Positions 1-8,469 of a stretch of DNA of 64,000 nt are shown piece after piece; within the stretch, counting starts at the first letter, position 1, and every line of letters begins with the position of its first letter. The translations under genes and the position numbers were made by a program. The stretch comes from Arthrobacter humicola (GTDB taxonomy: Bacteria > Actinomycetota > Actinomycetes > Actinomycetales > Micrococcaceae), in NCBI RefSeq assembly GCF_022803015.1, contig NZ_JAFKON010000002.1, forward strand, positions 124,001-188,000. The letters are read 5' to 3'. The notes below the pieces were generated by a model. It searched no databases and was not told where the DNA came from. It worked only from the letters and a program-made list of their open reading frames with translations.

Positions 1-531
1 GAGGGCGCGGAGATCCTCCAGGGGCAGCCGGCCGGTCGGATCACTGAATCCCTCGAGGTACTCGGCCTGGACGGGGCGGGGCTGGTTGGCCATGAGCACC
101 AGCCCGGCGGAGGACACGTGCACGGGCATCCGGCCGGCCACCTGCGCCCGGTTGGCGACGGAGCCGCGGCGGGACAGCCGCTCCACAAAGAGCGCTTCCC
201 GCCCGTCCAGCACGGCGAGGTTCACGTTTTGATGCAGCACCTGCTGGATGTCCTCCATGAACGGCAGGGCCGCCTGGCGGAGTTCGAGCGTGGGGGAATT
301 GCGGTTGGCGAGCTCCCAGAGCCGCAGGCCCAGGCTGACGGAGCCGCCGGGGCCGACGTCGAGCAGGCCGTGCCCGGCCAACTGCCGGACGAGCCTGTGC
401 GCGGTGGTCAGGGGGAGCTCGGCCCTCGCGGCAAGCTCCGAGAGCGGCAGCGCCGTGACGCCTTCAGGGAACGCGGCAATCAACCGCAGGACCCGGTCCA
501 CTACCGAGTCGCCGGAGTTCGAATTGGCCAC
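1..531 (-). CDS. IclR-family transcriptional regulator (C-terminus cut off by window edge)
   Basis: The visible 177 codons read as an IclR regulator. An N-terminal winged helix-turn-helix (residues about 8-65, with VVDRVLRLIAAF and ELPLTTAHRLVRQL) is followed by the start of the effector domain (FMEDIQQVLHQNVNLAVLDG, then a SSAGLVLMA stretch). The GTG start at 529-531 has AAGGGA just upstream; an in-frame TTG lies directly before it. It diverges from the aromatic-acid MFS transporter at 665, so by the usual arrangement it probably controls that gene in response to an aromatic effector. The effector itself cannot be read from the sequence. The last third of the protein lies outside the window. 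Confidence 0.88.
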   Translation of the reverse strand, partial: MANSNSGDSVVDRVLRLIAAFPEGVTALPLSELAARAELPLTTAHRLVRQLAGHGLLDVGPGGSVSLGLRLWELANRNSPTLELRQAALPFMEDIQQVLHQNVNLAVLDGREALFVERLSRRGSVANRAQVAGRMPVHVSSAGLVLMANQPRPVQAEYLEGFSDPTGRLPLEDLRAL

Positions 532-664
532 CAAATCCCTTCCGTTGAATGGTTTTAAGTGTCCCATGCAACACGGCGCGGTGATACAACTCTCACAATG
601 GAAAGAGGCCCCGCGAACACCGGCCAGGGCACGGAATCACCTAAACACTAGCGCTGAGGTAACA
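532..664. promoter_or_regulatory. divergent intergenic region, IclR / MFS, with candidate operator
   Basis: This 133-bp spacer must carry both divergent promoters. An imperfect dyad, GTGT-N8-ACAC at 559-574, is a plausible IclR binding site. No convincing -35/-10 pair was found. The assignment is inference from position. Confidence 0.35.
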
Positions 665-1915
665 ATGTCAACGTCGTCATTGGACAAGTCGTCGTCATCG
701 GGAGAGAAATCACGGTGGCCCGTGTGGCTCTGCTGGCTGGCCATGGTGCTGGACGGCTTTGACCTGGTGGTGCTCGGCACGGTCATCCCGACCCTCATCA
801 AGTCGCAGGAACTTGGCTTCGACGCCGTTGGGGCGACGTTCGCGGCAACCGTCTCCCTGGTCGGTGTGGGGCTCGGCGCGCTCTTCATCGCCCCGCTCTC
901 GGACCGCTTTGGCCGGCGGAACCTGCTGGTGGCCTGCGTGGCGTGGTTCTCCCTCTTTACGATCGCCGTCGTCTTCGCACCCAACGTGGCGTGGTTCAGC
1001 GCGTTCCGGCTGCTGGCGGGGCTCGGCCTGGGCGCCTGCCTGCCCGCCGCCCTGGCGTACATGAACGACTACGCACCCGCCGGAACGGCCGGAAAGTCCA
1101 CCACCCGGACCATGACCGGGTACCACGTCGGCGCCGTGGCCACCGCGTTCCTGGCCCTCATGGTCATTCCAAGCTGGCGGACCATGTTCGTGGCCGGCGG
1201 CCTGGCCGGCTTCGCCCTGGTCCCCTTCCTGTGGTTCAAGCTTCCGGAGACCCTCCCGCCGGTCCACCACATCCCTGCGGCCGCGGAAGAACGCGCCAGC
1301 CTCCGGGATCTGGGCCGCAAGCCCTACCCGCTGATTGCGGCCGGTGTGGCCGTGGCGTCCTTCATGGGGTTGCTGCTGGTCTACGGCCTGAACACCTGGC
1401 TGCCGCAGCTCATGGCCTCCGCCGGCTACAGCCTGAACGCCGGCCTCGCCTTGCTCCTGGTCCTGAACGTGGGCGCCGTGGTGGGCCTGCTGATCGCGGG
1501 GGTCCTGGCCGACCGGCACGGGACCAAGAAGATCGTCCTGCTCTGGTTTGGCCTCTCCGCCGTGTTCCTGGCCGCGCTCAGCATCCAGATCCAGAACGAA
1601 GTGGTGCTCTATGCCGCCGTCTTCGTCACCGGCGTGTTCGTCTTCAGTTCCCAGGTTCTGGTCTACGCCTGGGTCACCCAGCTCTTCCCCGTCCGCCTGC
1701 GCGGCACCGCTTTGGGCTTTGCCGCCGGCGTTGGCCGGCTGGGGGCAATTATGGGCCCGGCCGTCACCGGCGCGCTGGTGGCCGCCGGCATCGCCTACCC
1801 GTGGGGCTTCTATGTTTTCGCCGCCGCCGCTGTCCTGGCGGTCCTCGCCCTCGCCTTCGTCCCGCAAACCGTCCCGGCAGTGTCCCGCGCCGGCGCCAGC
1901 GTCGGGCACCCGTAG
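665..1915 (+). CDS. MFS transporter, aromatic acid:H+ symporter (AAHS) type
   Basis: A 416-residue, 12-helix major facilitator. The first helix carries DGFDLVVLGTVIPTL, the signature of the AAHS subfamily (PcaK, BenK and similar), and the loop after helix 2 carries LSDRFGRR, the MFS motif A. The ATG at 665 is preceded by GAGGTAAC and removes an unlikely long N-terminal extension that would run back over the IclR gene. It probably imports a benzoate-type or hydroxybenzoate-type acid across the cytoplasmic membrane by proton symport. The adjacent divergent IclR gene supports inducible control. The exact substrate is inference. Confidence 0.88.
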   Translation: MSTSSLDKSSSSGEKSRWPVWLCWLAMVLDGFDLVVLGTVIPTLIKSQELGFDAVGATFAATVSLVGVGLGALFIAPLSDRFGRRNLLVACVAWFSLFTIAVVFAPNVAWFSAFRLLAGLGLGACLPAALAYMNDYAPAGTAGKSTTRTMTGYHVGAVATAFLALMVIPSWRTMFVAGGLAGFALVPFLWFKLPETLPPVHHIPAAAEERASLRDLGRKPYPLIAAGVAVASFMGLLLVYGLNTWLPQLMASAGYSLNAGLALLLVLNVGAVVGLLIAGVLADRHGTKKIVLLWFGLSAVFLAALSIQIQNEVVLYAAVFVTGVFVFSSQVLVYAWVTQLFPVRLRGTALGFAAGVGRLGAIMGPAVTGALVAAGIAYPWGFYVFAAAAVLAVLALAFVPQTVPAVSRAGASVGHP

Positions 1916-1928
1916 CCGTCAGTCGCTC

Positions 1929-3011
1929 CTAGGAGAAGCGCTCCGGGGTCCGCGCCTCGCGGCGGACCCTGAGTTTGCGCCACGCGCCGGGCGCCAGCAC
2001 GACGGCGATGCCGACGGCGGCACCGATGATGGTCTCCACGATTCTGTCGCGGAGCAGGATGCCGGGCGGCACGGGTGCCACGAGAAGCGTGGAGATCAGC
2101 GCCAGCGGCGTGACGAAAACCTGCGCCAGCATGTACTGGCGCGCGATGAACATCTCGGCGCCGAACTGGCACGCGGCAATGACGAGCACCGTCTGCCAGG
2201 GCGTCGGCTGCAGGACCAGGATGCCGGCGAGCAGCACCAGCCCCAGGGCTGTGCCCGCGATTCGCTGCAGGCCGCGGCTGACGCGGTGCCGGGTGGTGTG
2301 GCCCACCAGCGGAACGACGGCGGCCACCATCGCCCAGTAGTTGTGGCCAATGCCCAGCCATTCCCCGGCCAGGGTCCCCAGCGTTCCCGCCAAGCCTGCC
2401 GCCACGAGGTAACCCCAGCTTTCGTGCCACGCGGTGCGTTTCTCCCGCGGAGTGAGGGCCGCCGGTCTCGGATTTACCCACGGGGTCCGGTGGCTCCGGG
2501 CCACCCGCGAGGACAGGCCGAGCAGCAGGGAGAAAGCCACCGTGAGGACCGCCACCAGCATGGCCTGCCACAGCGGCGGCTGGTTGGGGATTGACGCGAT
2601 GGCCGCGAACGCGAAGATGTGGAACAGCGAACCGGCGGGGCGCAGGCGCCACCACGCGACAACCAGGGAGCATCCCCACGCGATCACGGTCGTGGCCACC
2701 ACCAGGACCCAGGTGGTGTCTGCCGCCGACAGCCCGGCCAGGGCGTCCACCCGCGCGGTGAGGGCGGCCAGGAACATCACCAGCAGCATCAGCCCGCCGC
2801 CCCGGACCTGCAGGGTCAGGCGCCTGGCGTGCGGCTCGTTGCGGCCGTAGATGCCGGTGAAGGCGCCGAAGGAAGCGAAGATTGCCAGGTCCAGGCGGTC
2901 CAGCAGCACCAGCGTGATCAGCGGAACAAAGACTCCCACGGCGCAGCGGAAGGCAACCTGGTGGTCCTTGTTGCCCGGCGCGATGGTGAACATCTCGGCG
3001 AACACTTTCAT
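1929..3011 (-). CDS. FUSC-family membrane protein
   Basis: A 360-residue integral membrane protein of the FUSC/aromatic-acid-exporter-like type. An N-terminal set of helices (residues about 22-185) is followed by a basic cytoplasmic linker (near 185-210) and a second helical set containing GHNYWAMVAAVVPLVG, which resembles the FUSC repeat. The C-terminal tail is basic. It is convergent with the MFS gene, only 13 bp from its stop. FUSC proteins are linked to efflux of hydroxylated aromatic acids such as p-hydroxybenzoate, which would fit the aromatic-acid importer next door, but that link is inference. Confidence 0.75.
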   Translation of the reverse strand: MKVFAEMFTIAPGNKDHQVAFRCAVGVFVPLITLVLLDRLDLAIFASFGAFTGIYGRNEPHARRLTLQVRGGGLMLLVMFLAALTARVDALAGLSAADTTWVLVVATTVIAWGCSLVVAWWRLRPAGSLFHIFAFAAIASIPNQPPLWQAMLVAVLTVAFSLLLGLSSRVARSHRTPWVNPRPAALTPREKRTAWHESWGYLVAAGLAGTLGTLAGEWLGIGHNYWAMVAAVVPLVGHTTRHRVSRGLQRIAGTALGLVLLAGILVLQPTPWQTVLVIAACQFGAEMFIARQYMLAQVFVTPLALISTLLVAPVPPGILLRDRIVETIIGAAVGIAVVLAPGAWRKLRVRREARTPERFS

Positions 3012-3242
3012 GGCGCCGGCCTTACAGCGAAAAAGCTCTTCATGGGCGGGTTCTCACGGGTCGGGATGCCTTTCGTTGCAGCCGGAGTGTTACGACGGCG
3101 GCGCTGGCATCCAAGGGGGAGTTTACGCCGGAACGGCGCGGCGGCGGCATCGGAATCCGTTGATCGGGATCGGCCGGCTGCACCGCGAAGTGGTAGCGTC
3201 TATCGGTTGAATCAAGCCCGCAACGCACACCGGAGGTTCCCC

Positions 3243-3758
3243 ATGCTCAGAGGATTCAAGGATTTCATCCTGCGCGGCAACGTGATCGAACTGTCCATTG
3301 CCGTCGTGGTCGGCACCGCCTTCACGGCCCTGGTCAGCGCGTTCACCGCAAACGTCGTCAACCCGATCCTGGCTGCCGCCGGCGGGGTCGAGACCCACGG
3401 CCTGGGCTTCTACGTCTGGCCTGGCAACGACAAGACCTTCATCAACATCGGCGCCGTGGTGACGGCCTTCCTGACCTTCCTCATCACCGCCGCGGTGGTG
3501 TACTTCATTTTCGTGGCCCCCATGAACCGGATCAACCGAATGGTCAAGAACCGGCTCAAGGCAGCCGAGCCCGAGGAGAAACCCATCCCGGCCGACACCG
3601 CGCTGCTGGCCGAGATCCGCGACCTGCTGGCCAATCTGGCCGGCCCGGACTCCGCCGCCACCCGTGCCCGCGTCGGGGATCACCCGGACGGGGAGTACCC
3701 GGATGGCAAGGCACACTCGTCCGAGCCGGCCGGAACCGCAATCCGAACTCACGTCTGA
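3243..3758 (+). CDS. mscL: large-conductance mechanosensitive channel MscL
   Basis: A 171-residue MscL. It opens with MLRGFKDFILRGNVIELSIAV, continues with the first transmembrane helix (VVVGTAFTALVSAFTANVVNP), a periplasmic loop, and a second helix (TAFLTFLITAAVVYFIFVAPMN) followed by the charged cytoplasmic bundle. The ATG at 3243 has GGAGG seven bases upstream. The protein is a pressure-release valve that opens under membrane tension during hypo-osmotic shock. The C-terminal tail after the bundle is longer than in E. coli and looks disordered. Confidence 0.96.
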   Translation: MLRGFKDFILRGNVIELSIAVVVGTAFTALVSAFTANVVNPILAAAGGVETHGLGFYVWPGNDKTFINIGAVVTAFLTFLITAAVVYFIFVAPMNRINRMVKNRLKAAEPEEKPIPADTALLAEIRDLLANLAGPDSAATRARVGDHPDGEYPDGKAHSSEPAGTAIRTHV

Positions 3759-3852
3759 CCCCTCCTTGCCTGGCCCTCTGGCGGGCGGCCGGACCGGAGT
3801 GCTTTGATGTAGGGGCCCCGCCGCGCGAGCCTGGCTGCCAAGGAGGAACACC

Positions 3853-4446
3853 ATGCCGGACCTTAAGTGGAACCACGAGCTGGTGGACCAACTGGACTGG
3901 CATTTTGCCAACCAGGCCCGGCCGCGGCTGGACGGGTTGACTGACCACGAGTACTTTTGGGAGCCGGTACCGGGCTGGAATGTCCGCCGCAAAGACGCCT
4001 CAACACCCCCGGCCGCGCCGGGTTCGGGCGAATTCACCATAGATTTCAGCTACCCGGAGCCCGTTCCTGCTCCGGTGACAACCATTGCGTGGCGCCTGTG
4101 CCACATTCTGGTCGGCGTCCTCGGCGCACGCACGGCATCGCACTTTGGCGGCCCACCGGTGGACTACCAGAGCTTCGCCTACCCCGGCACCGCGGCCGGG
4201 GCGCTGGCCCAGCTGGACGAGTACTACGGCCGGTGGATCCACGGCGTGAAGGGCCTCCACGAATCAGGTTTGGCGGCACCCTGCGGGCCGGCCGAAGGCC
4301 CGTACGCCGATGCCCCCATGGCAGCACTGGTCCTGCACATCAACCGTGAGATGATCCACCACTTGGCCGAGGTCGCCCTGCTCCGCGACCTTTACGCCCA
4401 CCGCCACCAGCTCCTGCGCGGCCCGGAGGGTGGACCGGGCTTGTAA
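3853..4446 (+). CDS. DinB-family (DinB/YfiT-like) protein
   Basis: A 197-residue protein opening WNHELVDQLDWHFANQARPRLDGL and then EYFWEPVPG, the pattern of the DinB_2 four-helix-bundle family. Conserved histidines that could bind metal are visible at RLCHILVG and near HINREMIHH in the last helix. AAGGAGGAA lies directly before the ATG at 3853. DinB-like proteins are often metal-dependent thiol transferases or damage-induced proteins, but no specific reaction can be assigned. It is a single gene between mscL and the ACT-domain protein. Confidence 0.82.
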   Translation: MPDLKWNHELVDQLDWHFANQARPRLDGLTDHEYFWEPVPGWNVRRKDASTPPAAPGSGEFTIDFSYPEPVPAPVTTIAWRLCHILVGVLGARTASHFGGPPVDYQSFAYPGTAAGALAQLDEYYGRWIHGVKGLHESGLAAPCGPAEGPYADAPMAALVLHINREMIHHLAEVALLRDLYAHRHQLLRGPEGGPGL

Positions 4447-4536
4447 CAGCACGATCACCTGGCCTGGCCCGGTCCCGGCGCGAAACCGTCACCCGGCGGC
4501 AACCCGGCCGAAACAGCCGGCCGGGATCATGGGAGC

Positions 4537-5406
4537 ATGACGCGCACTTCCGCAGGCAAAAACCCTGCCAAAACCACCGGCAAAGCCCAGTCCCCGGCCA
4601 CTTCCGAGTTGAGCTGCGAAGTGTGCGGCCAGATGCCCGAACCGACCAAGGCACGGCTGACCCTGGCCAATGTCGCCGTGATGCTCCCGATCGAACTGCT
4701 GGTGCACGCGGCGGTGGTGGAAACCCACCTGCCCTACGTTGCCAAGGTCCTGGTGCTGACCCTGACCGCGACCATCCTGGTGATCTGGGTGGCCGAACCC
4801 TCGGCGGCCCGGATGCTCAGGGGCTGGCTGCATGCCCCGGCCTTGCGGCACCGTAAACGGCTCGGCGCCGCACCCGCCCTGTGGCGGGCGCGGACCGTCC
4901 TGAAAGACAAGCCCGGGTCGCTGCAGAAACTGACGCAGGCCCTGGCCGCGCTGAACACGAACATCCTCAGCATTCATGTTCACCCCGTGGCCGGCGGTGT
5001 GCTGGACGAGTTTGTGCTCTCGGCCCCGGGCGAAGTCCGCGAAGCCGAGCTGCTCCGGGCGCTGCGGGCCGGCGGCGGAGCGGACCCGCACGTCTGGCCG
5101 ACCACCGCCCTGGCCATGGCCGACGGGCAAACCGGCGCGCTGAGCCTGGCCGCCCGGATCGCCGCCAGCCCGGAGGAGCTGCCGCTGGCGGTCGCGGAAC
5201 TGCTGCGGGCACGGATCATCGCCGGCAACACCGAGGTCCCACCCCAGACGGGCGGTGACGGGACGGTCCTGAAGATCCCTACGGCATGGCACGGGCCCAT
5301 CACGTTTTCCCGGCCCGGCGAGCCGTTTACGCCTGCCGAATCCGCCCGCGCACACCGTTTGGCCGAACTCGCGGAGATCCTGGCGCACCGGTCGGCGGCG
5401 CGTTAG
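4537..5406 (+). CDS. ACT-domain membrane-associated protein
   Basis: A 289-residue protein of unknown specific role. An N-terminal CEVCG cysteine pair (residues about 29-32) is followed by two hydrophobic segments (about 44-61 and 68-86). Next comes an ACT-like fold starting RTVLKDKPGSLQKLTQAL and continuing NTNILSIHVHPV; the DKPGSL turn is typical of amino-acid-binding ACT domains. A third region (residues about 190-285) resembles a degenerate helical or GNAT-like segment. ACT domains usually sense small molecules. Combination with a membrane anchor suggests a sensor, but the ligand is unknown. It stands alone, convergent with the lipid kinase. Confidence 0.7.
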   Translation: MTRTSAGKNPAKTTGKAQSPATSELSCEVCGQMPEPTKARLTLANVAVMLPIELLVHAAVVETHLPYVAKVLVLTLTATILVIWVAEPSAARMLRGWLHAPALRHRKRLGAAPALWRARTVLKDKPGSLQKLTQALAALNTNILSIHVHPVAGGVLDEFVLSAPGEVREAELLRALRAGGGADPHVWPTTALAMADGQTGALSLAARIAASPEELPLAVAELLRARIIAGNTEVPPQTGGDGTVLKIPTAWHGPITFSRPGEPFTPAESARAHRLAELAEILAHRSAAR

Positions 5407-5469
5407 CCGGCACGGCCGGCCGGTGGCCCGGCTGGCCGGTGAAATAGCCGGCCGATGGTTGGCGCAGGG

Positions 5470-6429
5470 TCAGATGCCTGTCATCCGGATGGTGAGGGCA
5501 TCCTGCTCGACCGTGACCTTGAGGTGCTTGGCCTTGCCGAGGGGGTCGCCGTCGAGCTGGAATTCCTGCTCGTGGGCGAGTTCGATCTCGGCTGACTTTC
5601 CAGCGAAGTATTCCACCGACGCGTTCTTGGCGTTCCTCCGGCCGAAGACGCCGGCCAGCACATCCAGCCAGCCGAACCGGCCGATGGGGGCCAAAATCAC
5701 GACGTCCAGGATGCCGTCGTCGATCTTGGCGTCGGGAAAGATCTCCACGCCCCCCATGATCTTGCCGCAGTTACCCACCATCACGCTGCGGATGCGGCGC
5801 CGTACCGGGTGCTCGCCGTCCATGCTGATTTTCGCCCTGATGGGCTTGCCCGGCAGGTGCCGGATGCCCGCCTCAACGTACGCGAGCCAGCCCACGCGGT
5901 CCTTGAGTTCGTCGACGGTGTTGGCCATGATCGCAGCGTCGTAGCCAAGTCCGGCCATCACCAGGAAGGTGGATTCCGTCTCGGCGTGATCCAGCGTGGC
6001 CTTCACTACGTCCACCTTGGTGTCCGTGCCGCTCAGGACGTCGTAGCTGGCCGCCACGGGGTCGGTGATGTCGATGCCGAGATTGCGGGCCAGCAGGTTC
6101 CCGGTCCCCAGGGGCACCAGGCCCATCGGCGTTCCGGTGCCTGCGAGGACTTCCGCCACGCAGCGGACCGTTCCGTCGCCGCCTGCGGCGATTACGACGT
6201 CGACTCCGGCCTCCAGCGCCTCGCGGGCCTGGCCCAGCCCGGTGTCCTCCTTCGTGGTTTCCAGCCACAGCGGATCCGCCCAGCCCTGGGTCTCGCACAG
6301 GCGGAAGAAGGAGGCGCGGAAGCTGTCGCCGGGAGACTTCATGGGGTTGATAACCACGGCGGCGCGCCGGGACGCTGTATTGTCCCCGGTTTCCAGGGTC
6401 TCCGACGTCGCGGTGCTGTTCTCTGTCAT
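5470..6429 (-). CDS. diacylglycerol kinase-family lipid kinase
   Basis: A 319-residue cytosolic or peripheral enzyme with a DAGK catalytic domain: AAVVINPMKS near residue 24, the nucleotide-binding VIAAGGDGTVR near residue 82, and PLGTGNLLARNLGI soon after. The C-terminal half contains DGILDVVIL and a final LDGDPLGK, as in bacterial DgkB/YegS-like kinases. It would phosphorylate diacylglycerol or a related lipid using ATP. The ATG at 6429 has AAGGACG upstream. It appears to be a single-gene unit. A second DAGK domain is found fused to a phosphatase at 52948-54444. Confidence 0.9.
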   Translation of the reverse strand: MTENSTATSETLETGDNTASRRAAVVINPMKSPGDSFRASFFRLCETQGWADPLWLETTKEDTGLGQAREALEAGVDVVIAAGGDGTVRCVAEVLAGTGTPMGLVPLGTGNLLARNLGIDITDPVAASYDVLSGTDTKVDVVKATLDHAETESTFLVMAGLGYDAAIMANTVDELKDRVGWLAYVEAGIRHLPGKPIRAKISMDGEHPVRRRIRSVMVGNCGKIMGGVEIFPDAKIDDGILDVVILAPIGRFGWLDVLAGVFGRRNAKNASVEYFAGKSAEIELAHEQEFQLDGDPLGKAKHLKVTVEQDALTIRMTGI

Positions 6430-6601
6430 GGCGTCCTTAGGGGCAATTCGGCGGAGGGTTCCCGAACTAAAATCCTAGCCGCAGTGCCCGCGTAACCTGC
6501 GCAGGGCCGGCGCGAATCGTGGACGTGCGCTCCGCAGGCTCACTAGACTGGACTTCGTGATGTGCCGGAGGCTGCGCTCCGGACGCCGAAAGCGGGGGCA
6601 G

Positions 6602-6838
6602 ATGACTGAAACAGAGAATTACTCAGCGACGGCAGAATCATCCAGCGTCGATCCGCACGACTGGGGCCGGGCGATGGCACTGGCGCTCACGCGGCTGGCC
6701 GAGCAGATCGCGCCCGGAGGCAGCGAAGACATCCATGCCTTGCTGGTGGGCAGGGACCTGCATTTGAAAATCGGTGACGAACCCGGTGGCGTGACGATCA
6801 CGGTTTCAACTGAGCCGATCCCGGATCCCGCTACCTGA
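6602..6838 (+). CDS. small conserved-looking hypothetical protein
   Basis: A 78-residue acidic soluble protein with no recognised domain. It has a short disordered N-terminus, then an amphipathic helix (GRAMALALTRLAEQIAP), then strands ending in GVTITVSTEP. The ATG at 6602 follows GGGGGCAG and is preferred over an in-frame GTG at 6557. It lies between two leftward genes, the lipid kinase and the PcaR-like regulator. I do not recognise it and assign no function. Confidence 0.55.
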   Translation: MTETENYSATAESSSVDPHDWGRAMALALTRLAEQIAPGGSEDIHALLVGRDLHLKIGDEPGGVTITVSTEPIPDPAT

Positions 6839-6867
6839 CGGTTCTCTTCCCAGGACGTACGCCTTCC

Positions 6868-6894
6868 CAGACGTACCGTCTGAAACGCGTTTCA
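6868..6894. repeat. two nested palindromes at the 3' end of the pca train
   Basis: CAGACG-TAC-CGTCTG (6868-6882) is followed, with a 2-base overlap, by the perfect 14-base palindrome TGAAACGCGTTTCA (6881-6894), which reaches into the last codon of the regulator. The site lies between convergent genes, so termination or a protein-binding site are both possible. There is no T-tract. Confidence 0.5.
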
Positions 6895-7698
6895 CCGGCC
6901 CGAGGTCAGGTCCGCGGAGATAATTTCCGCCGTGGCCAGCGCCGCCTCACGCACGGCCTTGAGATAGGAGTCCGGATCGGGCTGCGCGGATACCGTCTGG
7001 GCCTGCAGCGAGACGTTGATGGCCGCCACCACTTTCGGCCCGTCGTGGACGGGCGCCGCAATGGACATCAGGCCCAGCTCCAGCTCCTGGTTCAGCAGGC
7101 ACCAGCCCTGGGCGCGAACAGTATCCAGCTCCGCCAGGAGGGCGGCCCGCGTTCCGATGGCTCCGGGAGTCAGGGGCCGGATCTCGGCTGCCGCGAGGTA
7201 CTCTTCCAGCTTCGCCGGCGGGAGGGCCGCGAGCAGCACCCTGCCCATGGACGTGGCGTAGGCGGGGAAGCGGGTGCCCACCGTGATGCCGACCGTCATG
7301 ATCCGCCGGGTGGACACCCGGGCGATGTAGGCGATGTCGGTGCCTTCGAGCACCGCGGCCGACGTCGACTCCCCCAGTTCGAGGGAGAGCTCTTCCAGAT
7401 GCGGCTGGGCGAGCTGCGGCAGGGAGAGCCCGGACAGGTAGGCGTAGCCGAGCTGCAGCACTTTGGCAGTCAGGGCGAAGATCTTGCCGTCCGTGCGGAC
7501 ATAGCCCAGCTCCGCGAGCGTGTGCAGGAACCGCCGGGCGGTGGCCCGGGTCAGCTCGGTCCGGGCCGCCACCTCGGTCAGCGTCATTTTGGGGTGTTCC
7601 GTGTCGAAGGCACGGATCACTGCGAGCCCGCGCGCCAGCGACTGCACGTACTGGTCGCTGGCCGCGGGCGCGCCGCCGCTCTTGGCTGGCTCAGTCAT
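6892..7698 (-). CDS. pcaR: IclR-family regulator of the beta-ketoadipate genes (PcaR/PcaU type)
   Basis: A 268-residue IclR protein of the PcaR/PobR/PcaU group. The winged helix lies at residues about 15-78 (YVQSLARGLAVIRAFD, LTRATARRFLHTLAELGYV), followed by the effector domain with YATSMGRVLLA and the QELELGLMSIAAPV segment typical of the group. It is the last gene of the train that begins at 17550, 62 bp after pcaJ. Family members bind protocatechuate or beta-ketoadipate and control pca genes, so it is the best candidate regulator here. The gene symbol rests on family resemblance plus context. Confidence 0.85.
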   Translation of the reverse strand: MTEPAKSGGAPAASDQYVQSLARGLAVIRAFDTEHPKMTLTEVAARTELTRATARRFLHTLAELGYVRTDGKIFALTAKVLQLGYAYLSGLSLPQLAQPHLEELSLELGESTSAAVLEGTDIAYIARVSTRRIMTVGITVGTRFPAYATSMGRVLLAALPPAKLEEYLAAAEIRPLTPGAIGTRAALLAELDTVRAQGWCLLNQELELGLMSIAAPVHDGPKVVAAINVSLQAQTVSAQPDPDSYLKAVREAALATAEIISADLTSGR

Positions 7699-7760
7699 TT
7701 TCCGCCTCTCGGTCCCGCATCACTTTAGCGGTGCCCACAGCTTGTCCGGCCGCAGGCCTG

Positions 7761-8468
7761 TCAGCTTGGGTCCGCCGCCCGGAGCGGCATCGGGACCATG
7801 GCCTGGAGTTCCTCGAGCGTGCAGCCGAAGGTCTCCCGCACCTGGACGCCGTCGGGTCCGGTCAGGAAGACGGCCTTGTCGGTGTAGACGCGGGTCACGC
7901 AGCCGATCCCGGTGAGCGGGTACGTGCAGGTCTCCACGAGTTTGGACACGCCGTCGCGGGTCAGGAGCGTCATCATGACGAAGACGTCCTTGGCGCCGGT
8001 GGCGAGGTCCATGGCGCCGCCGACGGCGGGGATCGCGTCCGGGGCCCCGGTGTGCCAGTTGGCGAGGTCGCCGGTGGCGGAAACCTGGAAGGCGCCCAGG
8101 ACGCAGATGTCCAGGTGTCCGCCGCGCATGATCGCGAAGGAGTCAGCGTGGTGGAAGTAGGACGCCCCCGGCAGTTCGGTCACGGGGATCTTCCCTGCGT
8201 TGATGAGGTCGCCGTCGATCTGCTCCCCCGTGGCCTCCGGGCCCATGCCGAGCATGCCGTTCTCGGTGTGGAGCGTAATGTTCTGCTCCGGCTCGAGGTA
8301 GTTCGAGACCAGGGTGGGCTGGCCGATGCCGAGGTTCACGAAGGATCCGGGGGCGATGTCGCCGGCCACGAGGCGGGCGAGATCGTCACGGCCCAGCGGC
8401 TTGCCGGACGTCTGGAGGTCGGCCTGGTTGCCGGTCCGCAGACTCTGGTCATTGGTTGGGATGCTCAT
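7761..8468 (-). CDS. pcaJ: 3-oxoadipate CoA-transferase subunit B
   Basis: A 235-residue class I CoA-transferase beta subunit. It carries FVNLGIGQPTLVSNYL and then ENGMLGMGP; the glutamate in this ENG motif is the family's catalytic residue, which forms the covalent CoA thioester. Together with PcaI it moves CoA from succinyl-CoA to 3-oxoadipate. The ATG at 8468 follows the pcaI stop with one base between (TGA-G-ATG), so the two subunits are tightly coupled. The length is normal for the family. Confidence 0.93.
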   Translation of the reverse strand: MSIPTNDQSLRTGNQADLQTSGKPLGRDDLARLVAGDIAPGSFVNLGIGQPTLVSNYLEPEQNITLHTENGMLGMGPEATGEQIDGDLINAGKIPVTELPGASYFHHADSFAIMRGGHLDICVLGAFQVSATGDLANWHTGAPDAIPAVGGAMDLATGAKDVFVMMTLLTRDGVSKLVETCTYPLTGIGCVTRVYTDKAVFLTGPDGVQVRETFGCTLEELQAMVPMPLRAADPS

Positions 8469-8469
8469 C

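Noticed and set aside
6881..6894. LacI-family operator
   Set aside because: The palindrome resembles the LacI consensus, but its centre is GC instead of the required CG and no LacI gene or promoter is near. It lies between convergent gene ends.
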